DNA of 64,000 nt from Callorhinus ursinus. Its lineage: Eukaryota > Chordata > Mammalia > Carnivora > Otariidae. The translations under genes were made by a program, and so were the position numbers. How positions within the stretch are numbered: the stretch's first letter is position 1; each line of letters opens with the position of its first letter. Below, in pieces: positions 35,115 through 48,910 of this stretch. The stretch lies in the NCBI RefSeq assembly GCF_003265705.1, contig NW_020312785.1:25578071-25642070 (forward strand). Reading direction: 5' to 3'. The notes under the pieces are model-generated. The model was not told where the DNA came from and made no database searches. It saw only the letters and a program-made list of their open reading frames with translations.

Positions 35115-36675
35115 GAATCCAGGATGCGCATATTTACTGGACCCTTGGGTGTTGAGGTGGTATCCAAAGAGCAAAATAGTCCAGCAGCAAAGCTGGATGC
35201 TTTCTCTGGCCTCTCCGGTTGTAATTCGTAGACTCTTTCTCTGAGCTTCCAAAGATTATTCATTCCATGAAACAACTTGAGGATTGAAACAAGTATCAAA
35301 AGATGGCAAATCTTTCCCAGTCCAGGAACTCAGAACAAACTCATAGAATAAATGAGTAAGTGAATAACAATTGAATCCCATGAGGAAATAAAAGCACATT
35401 TGAATCTCCCACATTTTGTATTTCTGTAACAAAAACTGAAGCTTAATGAATAACTTCACATAATTTTGTTCTCATCAACATATTAGAAAAATAAACAGAG
35501 CCCTAATTCAATGATTAAAAATGGCATTCCCCTGATGATAGCAAGTTCTACCATTCAGTATTTTATTCTGAACTATTTACTGTTTATTAGTGGTTTGTAA
35601 TTGTGGAGTGAAAATACATATAGAACCCCTTGGCAGGGGGAGGTCATGACCCCCACATTTGAGAATAATTTACTAAACATTATGTATTACTTTAGTGTCC
35701 CATGACAATAAAATGGAAAATGTTAAATACAATAAATGCAATAGAATGCTATTGCTTTCCATTCATTTCTAGATATTTTCAATATATATATGTATATATG
35801 TATATACATATATGTGTGTGTAAAAGAAAGAGGGAAACCAGAATGAGTGCAAAGAGAATTTTCCACATTCCTCGCACCACTTTTTTTTTTGTTTGTTTAA
35901 TCATTTCAGGACCTCCAAAAGTCACCAGGACAGAATTAGATATGTAAGAAATTGGCTAGAAGAAACCTGGGGAGAGAGAGTAAGGCCTCTGAGTGAAAGC
36001 TGAGGTGAAACCCTAATGGACCACGATTTAGAGGCTGTCAGCTGACCACGCTCTCCACCGCAGGGTTTCTGTGTCAAGGATGTCTGAACAATGTCCCGCA
36101 GCAGCTGCTACAAACACCAACCATCCTAACAAGATGAAGGGTACAACTGTCATCATAAAGTATTCCCCCTTATAATATATCAGTGACTATCATTACAAAA
36201 TCCCATGTTTGAACTGTTCTAGATTAAAGGACTAAAGAGACACAATAAAATGTAATTAATACATCTTCCTTGTATGGATGCTGGTCTTAAAACAGTATAA
36301 AATAAAACAGCTATAAAATATATTTTGGGGACAGTTGGTAACATCTGAATATGGACTGGATAGTAGATGATTTTAGGAAAATATTTTAAAACTTTCAGAT
36401 GAGCTAATAGTATTGTAGTTATATAGGAGAGTTTCAAATTTATTATAGATGTATACTGTGATATTTAAAGATAAAACACCATGATATCTTTACTTATAAA
36501 TACATTGATGACAATAAAAAAGTAGCAAAAAAGTCCAAATGTTAATAGGTATTAACTATGTTTAAGTATATGTCTGTTTATTAAATATTTCTCTACTGTA
36601 AATGTGTTTGGATATTTCATAGTAAAATTTTAAAGAAAAATATGAGCCAGTGTCTTTTTTTTAAAACATATTTTA
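35115..36675. other. unassigned DNA
   Basis: The first 180 bases, outside the retrocopy's target-site duplication, are of balanced composition and open on the minus strand (up to 35299). They are host DNA at the insertion site, of unknown kind. Then follow AT-rich sequence, an (AT)n/TATG tract near 35781-35820 and a block with some CpGs at 35960-36130. No gene was recognised. Confidence 0.4.
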
Positions 36676-36881
36676 GGGGTGCCTGGGTGGCTCGGTTGGT
36701 TAAGCGTCTGCGTTCAGCTCAGGTCATGATCCCAGGGTCCTGGGATCGAGTCCCACACTGGGCTCCCTGCTCCGCAGGGAGCCTGCTTCTCTCTCTGCCT
36801 GCCACTCCCCCTGCTTGTGCACATGCTCTCTCTCACTCTTGTTCTCTCTGGCAAATAAATCAATAAAATCTTAAAAAAAAA
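36676..36881 (+). repeat. CAN-SINE, full length
   Basis: Head GGGGTGCCTGGGTGGCTCGG, GGGATCGAGTCCC, 'CTGCCTGCCACTCCCCCTGC', and the tail AAATAAATCAATAAAATC plus poly(A). The target duplication is unclear because the flanks are A/T-rich. Confidence 0.95.
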
Positions 36882-37022
36882 TTTTATCACTCTACAGTCA
36901 TGGTAAATTACAAATAAAGATATAATTAAAGAAATTATTTCATCTATAGATGAAAACTTTTTTTTTAATTTTATTTTCTGACAGAAATTCACTTTATTAT
37001 AACTACTTTCAGAAGCACACAT

Positions 37023-37186
37023 GGGGTGCCAGGGTGGCTCAATCCATTAAGCAAATGACTCTTGATTTCTATGATCTCAGGGGTGTGAGACTGAGCCCGC
37101 ATGGGGCTCTGTGCTGAGTGTGGAGCCTACTTAAGATTTTCTCCCTCTCCCTCTGCCCCTCTACACTGCCACACGTGCACGCTCTC
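37023..37186 (+). repeat. CAN-SINE, older subtype
   Basis: Head GGGGTGCCAGGGTGGCTCAA, 'GACTCTTGATTTCTATGATCTCAGG', 'GTGTGGAGCCTACTTAAGATT', then a CT-rich end. Its tail has become the (GAAA)n tract that follows directly. Confidence 0.88.
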
Positions 37187-37368
<182 letters not shown>

Positions 37369-37369
37369 C

Positions 37370-37639
37370 ACTAAAATGAGATGTACTTTTAATATGCATC
37401 ACTCAGATGCCAAAGGATCCATTTCTCCAATTTTTTTTATATAAAGGAATATTTGTTGTGAAATTTATTTTAAAATGCTAATTTTGCTTTAGTTAGAGAA
37501 TCTTTAAGAAACAAATAGTATTACTGGTATGTGAGTGGTGAACAGATTGGCAGGTCCTAAAACCTCCAACTATATACTACATCTCTCATTGTCTGTGGTT
37601 ACCTCTCTAGTCTCAACATTATCCTACTTAACATACAAA
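37370..37639. other. unassigned AT-rich DNA
   Basis: Nothing recognised. Confidence 0.45.
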
Positions 37640-37775
37640 AATAGATGGTGTCTACACCTATCATGGCAAAGCAATGTGTAATGTGTAGAATTTCCAAACC
37701 ACTTTGCTGTACACCTGAAACTAATATAGCATTATATGTCAACTATACTTCAATAGTAATAATTTTAAAAGCAAT
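37640..37775 (+). repeat. old L1 3' end
   Basis: 'TTTGCTGTACACCTGAAACTAATATAGCATTATATGTCAACTATACTTCAATA' is the typical 3' terminus of older mammalian L1 families (L1MA/L1MB type). The 5' end is vague. Confidence 0.75.
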
Positions 37776-40146
37776 CAGATCATGAGATTAAGGTAGACTA
37801 CCTATAAAGTTTACAATATGTTCAACAGTGAGAGAATTACTCCAGTCATCTAGATACTAAAAAAAGAAAAAAAAAAAACTAACTGAGAAGGATGCCATTT
37901 TTGCCAAAAGCTAATATTGTGGTTACAAAGAATGAAGAGATTTAAGTGTGTGCCATATTTAACATCATCACTTTAGTCCTCCAAGTCAATACTTTCAGTA
38001 AGGTCTGAACTCATACACACAACAGAGATCAAAAATATAATAATCTGGTTTAAAAAATAAAATTCTCTGAGATTCTACAGCAACATAAATGTAGCCAATA
38101 ATTAAAAACACATTTATTCTTCACGTGCTTTTAGCAGAAGCAGCTTATACATATGACAGGGAAAGGAATTTTATTCATGCACGTTACTCAGTATGAGGAA
38201 ACTAAATTATCAACCCAGCATCTTATACACTTGAATTTTCCTTTCCAGATAACACGATGGATTTTTAATAATGCCTTAGTAGCTATGTTTCAAGCTCTGT
38301 AGAAGTCCTAAATACCATTTCAACTAATGAAGACGTATCAATGTCTTGAAAACAAAATATCTATTCTTACATCATCTTAGTGATTATTCTATGCTATGTT
38401 AAATTCTGCTTTTTTGAATGGGATCCACATCCCGTCTGCAGTGCAATCTAGTAATCAAATACTCCAAGTGCTTCAGTTCTTAGCAAACATTAACATTTTC
38501 TCCTCTGCTGGCAGAAAAAATTACCAACACAATGTACTTAGTCAATTATTATTTATTCGCTCAGTCGTACATACATTCACTCAACATTTCAATATTACAC
38601 AAGATTCTAAGGATATAAAAATAAACAGTCAAGGCACTCTCCCTAAAGGACTTATGTAAAGGGAGATGCAAACTATTTATTTTAATATAAAATCTCCACT
38701 ATCATGGAGGTAAGCTGAATCTCTCCCCTATTGCATTCTCTAGGTATAGGACCATCTCTACCTGTAGAAAAATTCAATCCTTCTAGATTCAAATTTGTTA
38801 GAATCTATGGCATTTGTTATTGTTGTTTCCAAGTCATTGAATCAAAATTGTGTTTAAGGATGAGTAGCCTATATTATACAAACAACAGTCAAAGTGCACA
38901 TCTCTGTCCCTACTCCCTCTAATTCTGATTCTACTGATTTTGTACAGTTTCCCTGTTCATTTTCTGTCTCTTCTGGGGGCATAGCAATAGTGGTAATTTT
39001 CCACATACCTTAATTTGTTATTTAATATTTTGGTTGTGGAGGATATGTTTTCACTCATCCTCTCACTGTCACATTCCTCCCCAAACTCTCTTCTAACCCA
39101 GGCTATCTTCTCTTTTCTGATAATGTTTGCCTTATATGTGTCCATAGTCAAGACAGCTAAAAATTTACACAATACAGTAATGTCTACTGCAAACTTAGAC
39201 AAAGAAATTATGGAAGGCAAGGACACCAAAGTTCTTTTATAATAAAGTAGGGGTAGGGTGACATATGTTTTGGGTCACCAACCATTTACCAACATGCACA
39301 TAGAGTTATGATAGCAGAAAAGCACAGACAACTAATATTTTCTGTGAAATTTAAAAAATTTGTCCTATGAGCTAAGGATGAATATACCAGGTTGTACAGC
39401 AAAGAAAAGACACTTCCAGAAGATAATATGACTCTTTTTTTGTAAAGTACGGCAGAATGTGTTGTGTATTGGGAACAGCACATAATTTATTATAGTTGGA
39501 TTACAAGGTTTGTTGAAGAGAGTTTCAGAAATTAACCCAGACAGGTAGCAAGTACCCACTAATAGAGGACTTTATACTATGCAAAGTCTGGATTTTAAGT
39601 TATATATGGAAATATACAATAAATAACTTTAAGCAGAAAACTTTACATGATTTAAATTTGAATTTAGAAAGATCATCCTTTCTCAACTGTAAGGATGAAT
39701 AGTCAAGAGTAGTTCAGAATCTATGAAGATAGAATTACCTAGCATTGAGATGAACAAAACCTAGAAGAATATGATTTATTTCCTTTGTCTTCTTATGGTG
39801 TACCTGTTAGATAGAAATACATGGATATATGATTGTGTGTGTTCCAATAGGAAATAATATCTATAGCAAAAACAATGCAATGATTATCAATGATTTTTTT
39901 CATTTGTTTGTTTGGTAGTAATTTCCCAGTAAATCTAACACCCCGACTTTAGACTTTATCTATAGCACATCATCAGGCAAGTCTCTGCATTCTTTACCTG
40001 ACAGACATTTAATCAGCAAAGATTAGGCTAATGATTGATGAAATGTCCCCTACTTATTCTAAAAGTTTTCAACTCTAAATACATCCTTGAAGTTTCATTT
40101 AATGAATGTAATAGATAAAGTACAACATAGGTAATAAGCTTTCTAA
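37776..40146. other. unassigned intergenic or intronic DNA
   Basis: AT-rich. The stretch 38559-38660 resembles an old mammalian repeat, weakly. Frames are of chance type. Confidence 0.4.
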
Positions 40147-40178
40147 GCCACAGTTTATTTATTTATTTATTTATTTTG
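40147..40178. repeat. (TTTA)n simple repeat
   Basis: Eight TTTA units. No SINE body adjoins it. Confidence 0.9.
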
Positions 40179-41232
40179 CTTCTCAATGACTACTTCACTT
40201 ACCTATTTAGTTAGATTTTACACTAATTCCACAACATATGGGAGACCAACATCAAGGAAAGTATAAAGTCAACTACAAAGTCTAAGCGAAAACTGGTATA
40301 GAGGAAAGGAAGTATTATGGGATGAGAGGAGTCATACTAAACAAATGTGCAAGACCCAAAGGCCAACAAGGTTGTTGGAATTAACCCATATTTGAAGCTT
40401 AGCTCCTTGTTAACTGAAGAGAAAGGAAAATACTATCAGTTATAAAAATACCCATTGTCAATAGAACACATTTCAACTTTTAAAAGAAGAAAAGCTTGTC
40501 CTAATGCATGGTTCTAAAAATGATTTCTCAGTGGCAACTAGAGTCAGAAATTGCTCAACTCACTTATTGGCTTTAGATAACTGGCTTTATTTTCACCTCT
40601 TAACGTTCAAAATAGTTGCTCATGGCCAATTAATTCTCAGAGAGGGTACATTTACATGTTAAAGGGTAAACATTTAGACTATAGCAATTAGGCAATTCTT
40701 CAATTTGCAAGACAAGATAGAAATCATAAGTTTTACCTGGATCACATTTCTATATTTAACAAGACAAATACTATTTCAGTAAGATATTATCTATGAAGAT
40801 AGATTAACCCATACAAATTTTTAAAATGTTTAATATAAAAATACTATTTTTCCAGGTAAATTTTTAATTATTTATTGTGTGAATAAACCTGAACACTCAA
40901 AAACTTTATCAAGCATTTGTTACTATCAAAAAGTGAGGGGCAAGAAAGCATTTTTTCTCATCACACATGAGAAAATATAGCACCATAAAAAAATAAATAA
41001 AAGGAAAACTGGTTCAAATGGGTACAAAATGAGAGTAACAGTTTTATATACTCTCCATACAAATGATCTCTTTTTGATCTTGCATTATAATAATAATATT
41101 ACTAAGAGAAAAATCAAATTTATTTAAGAATCACAAAACAAACACAAACAATATAATAGCATGGGAAGCAATAAATGTTAGATATTCTAAATAAAGAAAA
41201 ATCAATAAGTTCTCACACAATCGAATGATATA

Positions 41233-41270
<38 letters not shown>

Positions 41271-42171
41271 CCTGAGTGATAAACAATAAATAAATAATAA
41301 ATTATATAGATATAATAAATAATAAATTTATATAGATGAAATTATAGATGTATATAGATAAATAGGCAAATAGATAAGTAGATATAAACAGATAAATTTA
41401 AAAGAAGTTTGAAGAAGATTCTGGAAAAATGGCACTTTAAATTAGCACCCTTCTCCTAAATCAAAACCCTTGCCTCTTCTGAACCAAGCTAAGGCTGCCG
41501 TTGGAAGGCAGGTGGTCCAAGAATGTATGAGTGAAGCTTCAAGGTTCTGTTTTGAGTACTGAAGGAAAGAAATGTTACTGAACTCCTTTCTGACCAGGAG
41601 GAGATGCTGAGGAACACTGTCAATGGATCCCAAGGAGTGGTTAGATCACCGATCAAAAATGACACCCTGGAGGAATGTTAACCAAAGTTGGAATAATGTA
41701 TCTCTTTTCCTAGTCTCACATTACTGAAGAGACCTTAAAAGCAAAACTACATTATCACTAATACTAAGAGTAGGAAAGTGGCAGTAGGGAACAAGATAAG
41801 GGCTTTCTGTCATCAGAGATTGACAACGGATTTGTTAATATCTGCTAGTCCCAATAAGAAGAAAATCCTACCATTTCTATGTCATGATTTAAGTAGTCCA
41901 AACTGGGTCAGGCCCCAGGCCATGAAATTTTCAAGAAATGTAACATGCAAAAGACATTGCTAATAAGTTTTTGGAAAAAAGATCGGAAAAGAACGGGAAA
42001 CTTGTACCAATAATTAAATCACTTAAGGCACCAGAAAGCATTCAAATTAAACCTTATGGAAATTACCAAAATTAAAAGTTTATTAAATGAAAAAAATCAG
42101 TTGATAAACTGGTGGAGGTTGAAATACAAATTAAAAGTCTGGAACATTAAGTTTAAGAAATATACTAAAGC
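40179..42171. other. unassigned DNA with simple repeats
   Basis: Contains a TG/TA dinucleotide tract at 41230-41271 followed by a degenerate AATA/GATA-rich tract to about 41400. The part at 41420-42170 is A-rich to balanced and could be an old L1-related remnant upstream of the L1 at 42.17 kb. No gene was recognised. Confidence 0.4.
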
Positions 42172-45100
42172 AATCCTTTAGACAAACTTATCAAAAAGAA
42201 AAGAGAGAGAGAGAGGGAGAGAGGATCTAAATAAACTCAGAAATGAAAGAAAAGAAATAACAATGAACACCACAAAAAAATAAGGGATTTTAAGAGAATA
42301 TTATGAAAAATTATACACCAAGAAATTGGACAACCTAGAAGAAATAGATAAATTCCTAGAAACATATAACCTACCAAAACTGAAACAGGAAGAAAGAGAA
42401 AATTTGAACAGACTGATTACCAGCAAAGAAACTGAATCAGTAATCAAAAAACTCCCTACCAATGGCTTCACAGGTAAGTTCTACCACACATTTAAAGTAG
42501 AGTTAATACCTATTCTCAAACTGTTCCAAAAAGAAAAGAGGAAGCAAAGCTTCCAAATTCATTCTAAGGAGCCAACATTACCTTTACCAAAACCACATAA
42601 AGACCCTACAAAATAAAAAGAACAATAGGCTAATGCCTTTGATGAACATAAATGTAAAAATGCTCAACAAAATATTAGCAAATTAAATATCAAACAATAC
42701 ATTACAAAAAAAAAAAAAAAAAGTCATTCACCACAATGAAATGGGATTTATTCCCAGGATGCAAGGGTGGTTTGGTATCTGCAAATCAATCAACATGATA
42801 CATCACATCAACAAAAGAAAGGATAAAAACTATATGATCACTTTAATAGATTCAGAAAAAGAATTTGGCAAAGTACTACATCCAGTCATGATAAAAACCC
42901 TCAACCAAGTAGGTTTAGAGGGAAGTTACCTCAACATAATAAAGGCCATGTATGAAAAACCCAAAGCTAACCTCATCCTTTATGGTAAAAAAACTGAGAG
43001 CTTTTCTCCTGAGACCAAGAACAAGACAAGGATTTCCACTCTCATTATTTTTATTCAACATGGTATGGGAAGTCCTAGCCACAGCAATCATACAACAAAA
43101 AGAAAAAGAAACAAAAAGAAAAAGAAATAAAAGGTATCCAAATTGGTAAGGAAGAAATAAAACTTTCACTATTTGCTGATGACATGATATTATTTATAGA
43201 AAACCCTGTTAACTCCATCAAAAAACTACTGGAACTGATAAATGAATTTAGTAATGTCATAGGAAACAAAATCAATACAAAAATCTGTTGCATTTCTATA
43301 CACTAATAATGAAGCAGCAGAAAGAGAAAATTAGGAAACAATCCCATTTACAATTGCATCAAAAATAATAAAGTACCTAGGAATAAATTTAACTAAGGAA
43401 GTGAAAGACCTGTAAACAATAAAACACTGATGAAAGAAATTGATGATGACACAAACAAATCGAAAGATATACCAAGCTCATGGATTGGGAGAACAAATAT
43501 TGTTAAAAATTTTTTTTACATACTACCAAAAGCAACTACAGATTTAATATAATCCCTAACAAAATACCAGCAACATTTTTCATAGAACTAGAACAAACAA
43601 TCCTAAAATTTTTATGGAACCCCAAAGATATATTACAAAGCATTGGTAATCAGAATAGTATGGCACAAAAATAGACACATAGATCAATGGAACAGAATAG
43701 AGAACCCAGAAATAAACACATGGTTATATGGTAAGTTAATACTTAACAAAGGATGCAAGAATACGCAGTGAGAAAAACGCTCTTCAACAAATGGTGTTGG
43801 GAAAACTGGACAACATGAAAAGAATAAAACTGGACCACTTTCTTATACCAGACACAAAAATAAACTCAAAATGGATTAAAGACCTAAATGTGAGACCTGA
43901 CACCATAAAAATCTTAGAAGAGAGCACAAGAGGTAATTTCTCTGACACCAGCAGTAATAACATTTTTTCTACATACGTCTCCTAAGGGAAGAGAAACAAA
44001 AGCAAAAATAAACTATTGGGACTACATCAAAATAAAAAGCTTCTGTACAACAAAGCAACAATCAACAAAACTAAAAGACAACATACTGAATGGGAGAAGA
44101 TATTTGTAAATGATATCTGATAATATATAAAATAAAATATATAAAGAACTTACACAACTCAACACACAAAAAACCCCACAAATAATCCAATTAAAACATG
44201 GGCAGAAGACATGAACAGACATTTCTTCAAAGACATAGAGATGGTCAACAGACACATGAAAAGATGTTCAGCATCACTCATATCAGGGAAATTCAAATCA
44301 AAACAACAATGAGATATCACCTCATACCAGTCAGAATGGCTAAAATCAACAACCCAAGAAAGAACAAGTGTTAGGGAAAAATGAATCCTCATACACTGTT
44401 GGTGGGAGTGCAAATGGGTGAAGCCACTGTAGAAAATAGTATGGCATTTCCTCAAAAAGTTAAAAGTAACACTACCCGGGTGCTTGGATGGCTCAGTCAG
44501 TTAGGCATCCAGCTCTTGGTTTGGGCTCAGGTCATGCTCTTGGGGTCATAGGATTGAGCCCTGAGTCAGGCTCTGTAACAGCACAGTCTGCTTGTACCTC
44601 TCTTCCTTTGCTCCTTCTCCTCCCCCTGCTTGCTTATTCTCTTCCTCTCAAATAAATAAATAAATAAATAAATAAATAAGATCTTTAAAAAAAAATAACA
44701 CTACCATATGATCCAGTAATTCTACTTTTGGGTATTTACCCACCACCCTTGCAAAAAAACAAAGAAACAAAAATACACACATACTAATTCAAAAAAACAT
44801 ATGTACCCCTATATTTATTGCAGCATTATTTACAATAGCCAAATTATGGAAGCAGCCCAAGTGTCAATCAATGGATGAATGGATAAAGAAGATGTGGTAT
44901 ATATACACACACATATGCACAATGATATATTACTCAGCCATAAAAAAGAATGGAATTGTGCCATTTGCAATCATGCATGGATGGATCTAGATGCTAAATG
45001 AAATAAGAGTCAGAGAAAGACAAAAACCATATGATTTCACTCATATGTGGAATTTAAGAAACAAAACAAATGAACCAAGAAAAAAGAGACAAACAATAAA

Positions 45101-45326
45101 ACAGACTCATATACAGAGAACAAACCGATGGTTACCAGAGAAGAGGTGGGTGGGGAATGGGTATATAGGTGATGGGAATTAAAGAGTACACTTATTATGA
45201 TGAGCACTGAGTAATGTATAGAGTTGTTAAATCACTATATTGTACACTTGAAACTAATATAACATTGTATATTAATTATATAGGAATAAAAAATAAGTAA
45301 ATAAATAAATAAAATTTTTAAAAAGG
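42172..45326 (+). mobile_element. decayed L1, 3' half (ORF2 RT to poly(A)), SINE-interrupted
   Basis: The sequence follows L1 ORF2 from just before the reverse transcriptase domain: 'TTGGACAACCTAGAAGAAATAGATAAATTCCTAGA', then KLPTNGFTGKFY (about 42445-42490), the RT catalytic motif FADD at 43172-43183 within [14 protein letters not shown], and later the ORF2 C-terminal part 'GAGATATCACCTCATACCAGTCAGAATGGC'. The 3' UTR ends 'GTACACTTGAAACTAATATAACATTG' with an A-rich tail at 45285-45326. Many stops and frameshifts break ORF2 into pieces of at most about 130 codons. ORF1, the endonuclease and the 5' UTR are absent, so it is a 5'-truncated, inactive insertion. A SINE lies at 44.48 kb. Confidence 0.93.
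44477..44695 (+). repeat. CAN-SINE nested in L1
   Basis: Diverged head CGGGTGCTTGGATGGCTCAG, 'CTCTTGGTTTGGGCTCAGGTC', CT-rich body and (AAATA)n tail. A perfect 10-base duplication TAACACTACC (44467-44476 and 44696-44705) proves insertion into the L1 3' region. Confidence 0.95.
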
Positions 45327-45339
45327 AAATACATATGTA

Positions 45340-45530
45340 ATTTTGTTAGGGATTGCCAAATTGCCCACTATAAGGGTTATAGCATCTGCATTCCCACCAG
45401 CAATAAAAGAAAGTGCCATGCAGTCTTGCCAGTAGAATGTGTTGCCAAACTTTTAAATTTTTTGCCAACCTGAGAGAAGAGAAAAAGTATCTCACTGTAG
45501 TTTTATTTGCTTTTCTCTTATTTTGAGTAA
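45340..45530 (-). repeat. old L1 fragment, opposite orientation
   Basis: 'GGGATTGCCAAATTGCCCACTATAAGGGTTATAGCATCTGCATTCCCACCAGCAATA' and 'GTATCTCACTGTAGTTTTATTTGC' are the reverse complement of the ORF2 end region of older L1s (compare the forward form at 44.3 kb). Confidence 0.65.
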
Positions 45531-46886
45531 AATTCAAATAATTCTGTATAAAGAAGAGAAATATATTAAGAATAGAACCAAAAAGACAAAAAGTCTGTGA
45601 AAATGGAGTCAAAATATAGAATGACAAGCCTCATTGTCTTCAAATTTTTCCTCAATATGATAACAAAAGAGTATTCAAGTCCAGATTAAACCCAATTTCA
45701 GTAGACCCCATGTTATGATTCTCCTATTACACTGGACTTGGGTTATATTTAATATTGCTTAAAAAGATGTATCACTTGAAATTCAAAAAAGAAAGAAAAA
45801 CAAAATAACCACACAGAAATCATAAATTGTAACTCGGAGGATGGATACAGGAGACAAAATATAGATAAATAAGAGACTAAAGAATACAAAGAAAAATACA
45901 GCGGAAAGAGATTATAGAGACCCAGTCCTATAGATTGCAAAAACTCAGAGTTCTAGTTGTGACTGACTTAAAGAAAAAAAAAAAAAAGATATACCTTGAT
46001 AAAATTCCGGGACTATAAGCTAACCAAGAATGTATTACAAATAAAAAGAATCTGCCATGGACAAAGGAAAAAATAATTTCTACCCCCACACTCTATCTGA
46101 GAAAACAATAAAGAAATGACCCTGATAAAATAGCAAAATGAATAAGCACAGAAGTCTTAATAGAGACAAAGATAAAGAAGAGATAAAAGAGTGGAAAAAA
46201 AACACACTCCTCTTTGTAACTCAAGAGTTAATTTAAATGGATAAAATCAGATCTCTGTATATTTAACATAAGTACTGAAAGATCCTTTCGATGGAAGAGA
46301 CATGTGACAATAAAAATGCTTATGCTAATTTAGAAAAAAAAGGGTACTACATAGGACATCAAAACTTAGGGAAAAGAAAAGGAAAGTAATCCAGCATTCT
46401 TAACTGGTGGGGAAGAGATAAAACAGCAAGATAATACAAGCAAATATTGTGAAGGTCTTATCTTATAAGGTGATGAGAAGGAAAGCAGATGGAAAAGAGT
46501 TGAGAAAGAAATTATATTGCTGGAACCAATGGCTGGAATTTCATTTTCATGTAAGAGTAAAGAATACTAGGTTTCATTATGAACGCTGGAAAATAGCCAT
46601 TAACCATGGAAAAAATAGAGGAAAATTCCCAAATTAACATGTGGGGCATAAAAGGAAGAGTTACAACATTATTAAACTTTATAAAATAAGGAGAAGAAAA
46701 AGACAACAAAGTCAAATGAAACATAAATATAAATTTAAGTTGGAAGAAATACCAAGTATATACGTAATTATGCTGAATTCTCCATTAAAAGTTGAAAATC
46801 ATCAAACAGATTTTTTTTAAAAGTCTGAAAATGAATGGATTAGACAAAGGTATATTAACTAAACATAATACAAAGCAAGTATTAAA
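45531..46886. other. unassigned A-rich DNA
   Basis: A-rich plus strand with words such as GAAGAGATAAAAGAGTGG, possibly a HAL1 or old L1 remnant. The evidence is too weak to name it. No gene was recognised. Confidence 0.35.
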
Positions 46887-46900
46887 ATACTGATACCAGA

Positions 46901-47037
46901 TGGGGTAACTGGGGGGATGCACATTAAGGAGGGCATGTGATGTAATGAGCACTGGGTATTATATAAGACTGATGAATCACAGACCTGTACCTCTGAAACC
47001 AATAATATATGTTAATTATTTGAATTAAAATAAAAAA
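46901..47037 (+). repeat. 5'-truncated L1, 3' end only
   Basis: 'AGGGCATGTGATGTAATGAGCACTGGGTATTATATAAGACTGATGAATCACAGACCTGTACCTCTGAAACCAATAAT' is a carnivoran L1 3' UTR. The target-site duplication ATACTGATACCAGA (46887-46900) recurs as ATATTGATACCAGA (47038-47051). Confidence 0.9.
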
Positions 47038-47051
47038 ATATTGATACCAGA

Positions 47052-48800
47052 CAATACAGAATCTAACATCAATTAACAAAAATATGCAAAGATAGACATT
47101 AACAGCAAATTTGATAGTATGGATATTCTATTAATTATAAAACAATCAGTATTAAAGAAATGCTTATATGAAAGTAATCTCAATTATCTATACATGTATG
47201 ATATGTTTTTTATGGATTAAGATAATTTTTGACACCATGATTATAGTTTCACTAAATATTGAGCCTATTCACTGGAACACTTCACTTTATCAGTCTGGGG
47301 AAATACATTTAAGGAACACAAACAAATTCATATAATACAAATAAAAAATGGAAACATTTGAAAAATCAAAAATAGATATATTAATAATAAAAAATAATAT
47401 AGACATACATATATGTGTCTGATTATCTCTCGTTAATAGTCAAAGAAGGAAGGAAGGAAAATCACATAAAGCATAGAGAGAAAAATGGGAGAATCTATCA
47501 ACGTGCATTATTCCTGGGTGATCAGGAATGTGTTGATTGGAGAGAAGAGAAAGGGGCAAGCACGTAATAGAAAATAAAGTTGTTCAAAACTCCTTGGTTA
47601 TTTGATATGATCCCATTCATGTAAAATGATATGCATGTGAGTATGCAGAAAGAAAACAGGAAAGCCTATGCAGTTAAACATCAAGCCTTTCTATCACATT
47701 GGGAAAGCAGAAGAACATCCATAAGATTTAGATCAAGGCATTGTGGGTTGGAGAGGACAGGAGAGAGCTTTTCGTTATAATGCTTTTATACCATTTTACC
47801 CTCTTTCATATGTGTTGCTCTAGCAATTTTAAGACAAAATCCCCTTTAAAGGTAAATAAATGAGTATGTATCAGAATATATGCAATGAAAAAGCTATAGC
47901 CCTTGAGATACTTTGACCCATATATAACCACTTTCAAAATTATCTTGACAGAACTGCAAACATTTAAATAGTCAAGAATAGCTCTTTTAAAGATTGCCTT
48001 GTAGTTTAGGAAGTCATCATTTAAGCAGAAACTTGTTTTAAAAGTCCTCCACAATAAGTAAATGTTTCTAAAAATCCCAAAAAATAAAAATAAAATAAAA
48101 GTCCCCCAAAATAAACAAATGCATCTAACATTATTGGCAAACAAGCTGTGCATGTATCTAGGACAACATATATAGTTTGTTGATATCAGAAAACAATGCT
48201 TAATTTTCTTAACTCCAAATGAACAGTTTAAAATGCCAGAAAAACATTCAAGCTAGTGAAGCTGACTCTGATATACACCTCTGCAGGAAAATATAGACAG
48301 TTCAATCTTGTATATGGTTCCTATCAGTATTTCAGAAGAATAAAAGAGCATTTCTGGAGCATCCCTGTAGAATCTTCTTATTGTCCTTGTCCCACTTGTT
48401 GAGGGACTTACATGTTCCACTTTCTTGCAGAAGATATATGTGCGTGCATGTGTCGTACACATACAGATATAGAATGTATAGGGAGAGGTGTCTTGAAATT
48501 GCCAGAGAATTTAAATTCTTTCCTGTAAATAAAATTTTTCTTTGTATTTTTTGGAGAAGTATCCTATGTGACAGCTGAAAGTTATTTTTGAACTCATATA
48601 AAAAGCTCCTCACTACAAAGATATCTGATCTGATACCCAGGGGCAAGTGACAAGCTAACCACTGTTCTGCCCAAATCAAAATCCGTGGAGGGACTGGCTC
48701 GCATTGGTGCATCTTGCTACCTGTTGGCATGATATTTATGCTTAGTGGGAAAGAGGCTGTGTTTATATTGAGGCAAAATGCTGGTCATCTCAGCTAATGA
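47052..48800. other. unassigned AT-rich DNA
   Basis: No gene or named repeat seen. Overlapping minus-strand frames at 48.25-48.73 kb have no recognisable family. Confidence 0.4.
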
Positions 48801-48809
48801 AAAGTAAAG

Positions 48810-48910
48810 TAGTGTAGTAGAAAGAGCAGAGCTCTAGAAACCAAAGACCTGGCATGACCAGTAAGCCCCCTGTGCCTCCTCGAACCTCGTTTCCTTTACT
48901 GTTAGGACTA
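48810..48910 (+). repeat. MIR-like fragment
   Basis: 'GTGTAGTAGAAAGAGCAGAGCTCTAGAAACCAAAGACCTGG' followed by 'CCCCCTGTGCCTCCTCGAACCTCGTTTCC' has the MIR order (AGTGGTTAAGAGCA...; CTCTGTGCCTCAGTTTCC). Confidence 0.55.

Noticed and set aside
42326..43130. Frames of 96 and 129 codons with RT-like content as host genes
   Set aside because: They are pieces of the broken L1 ORF2.
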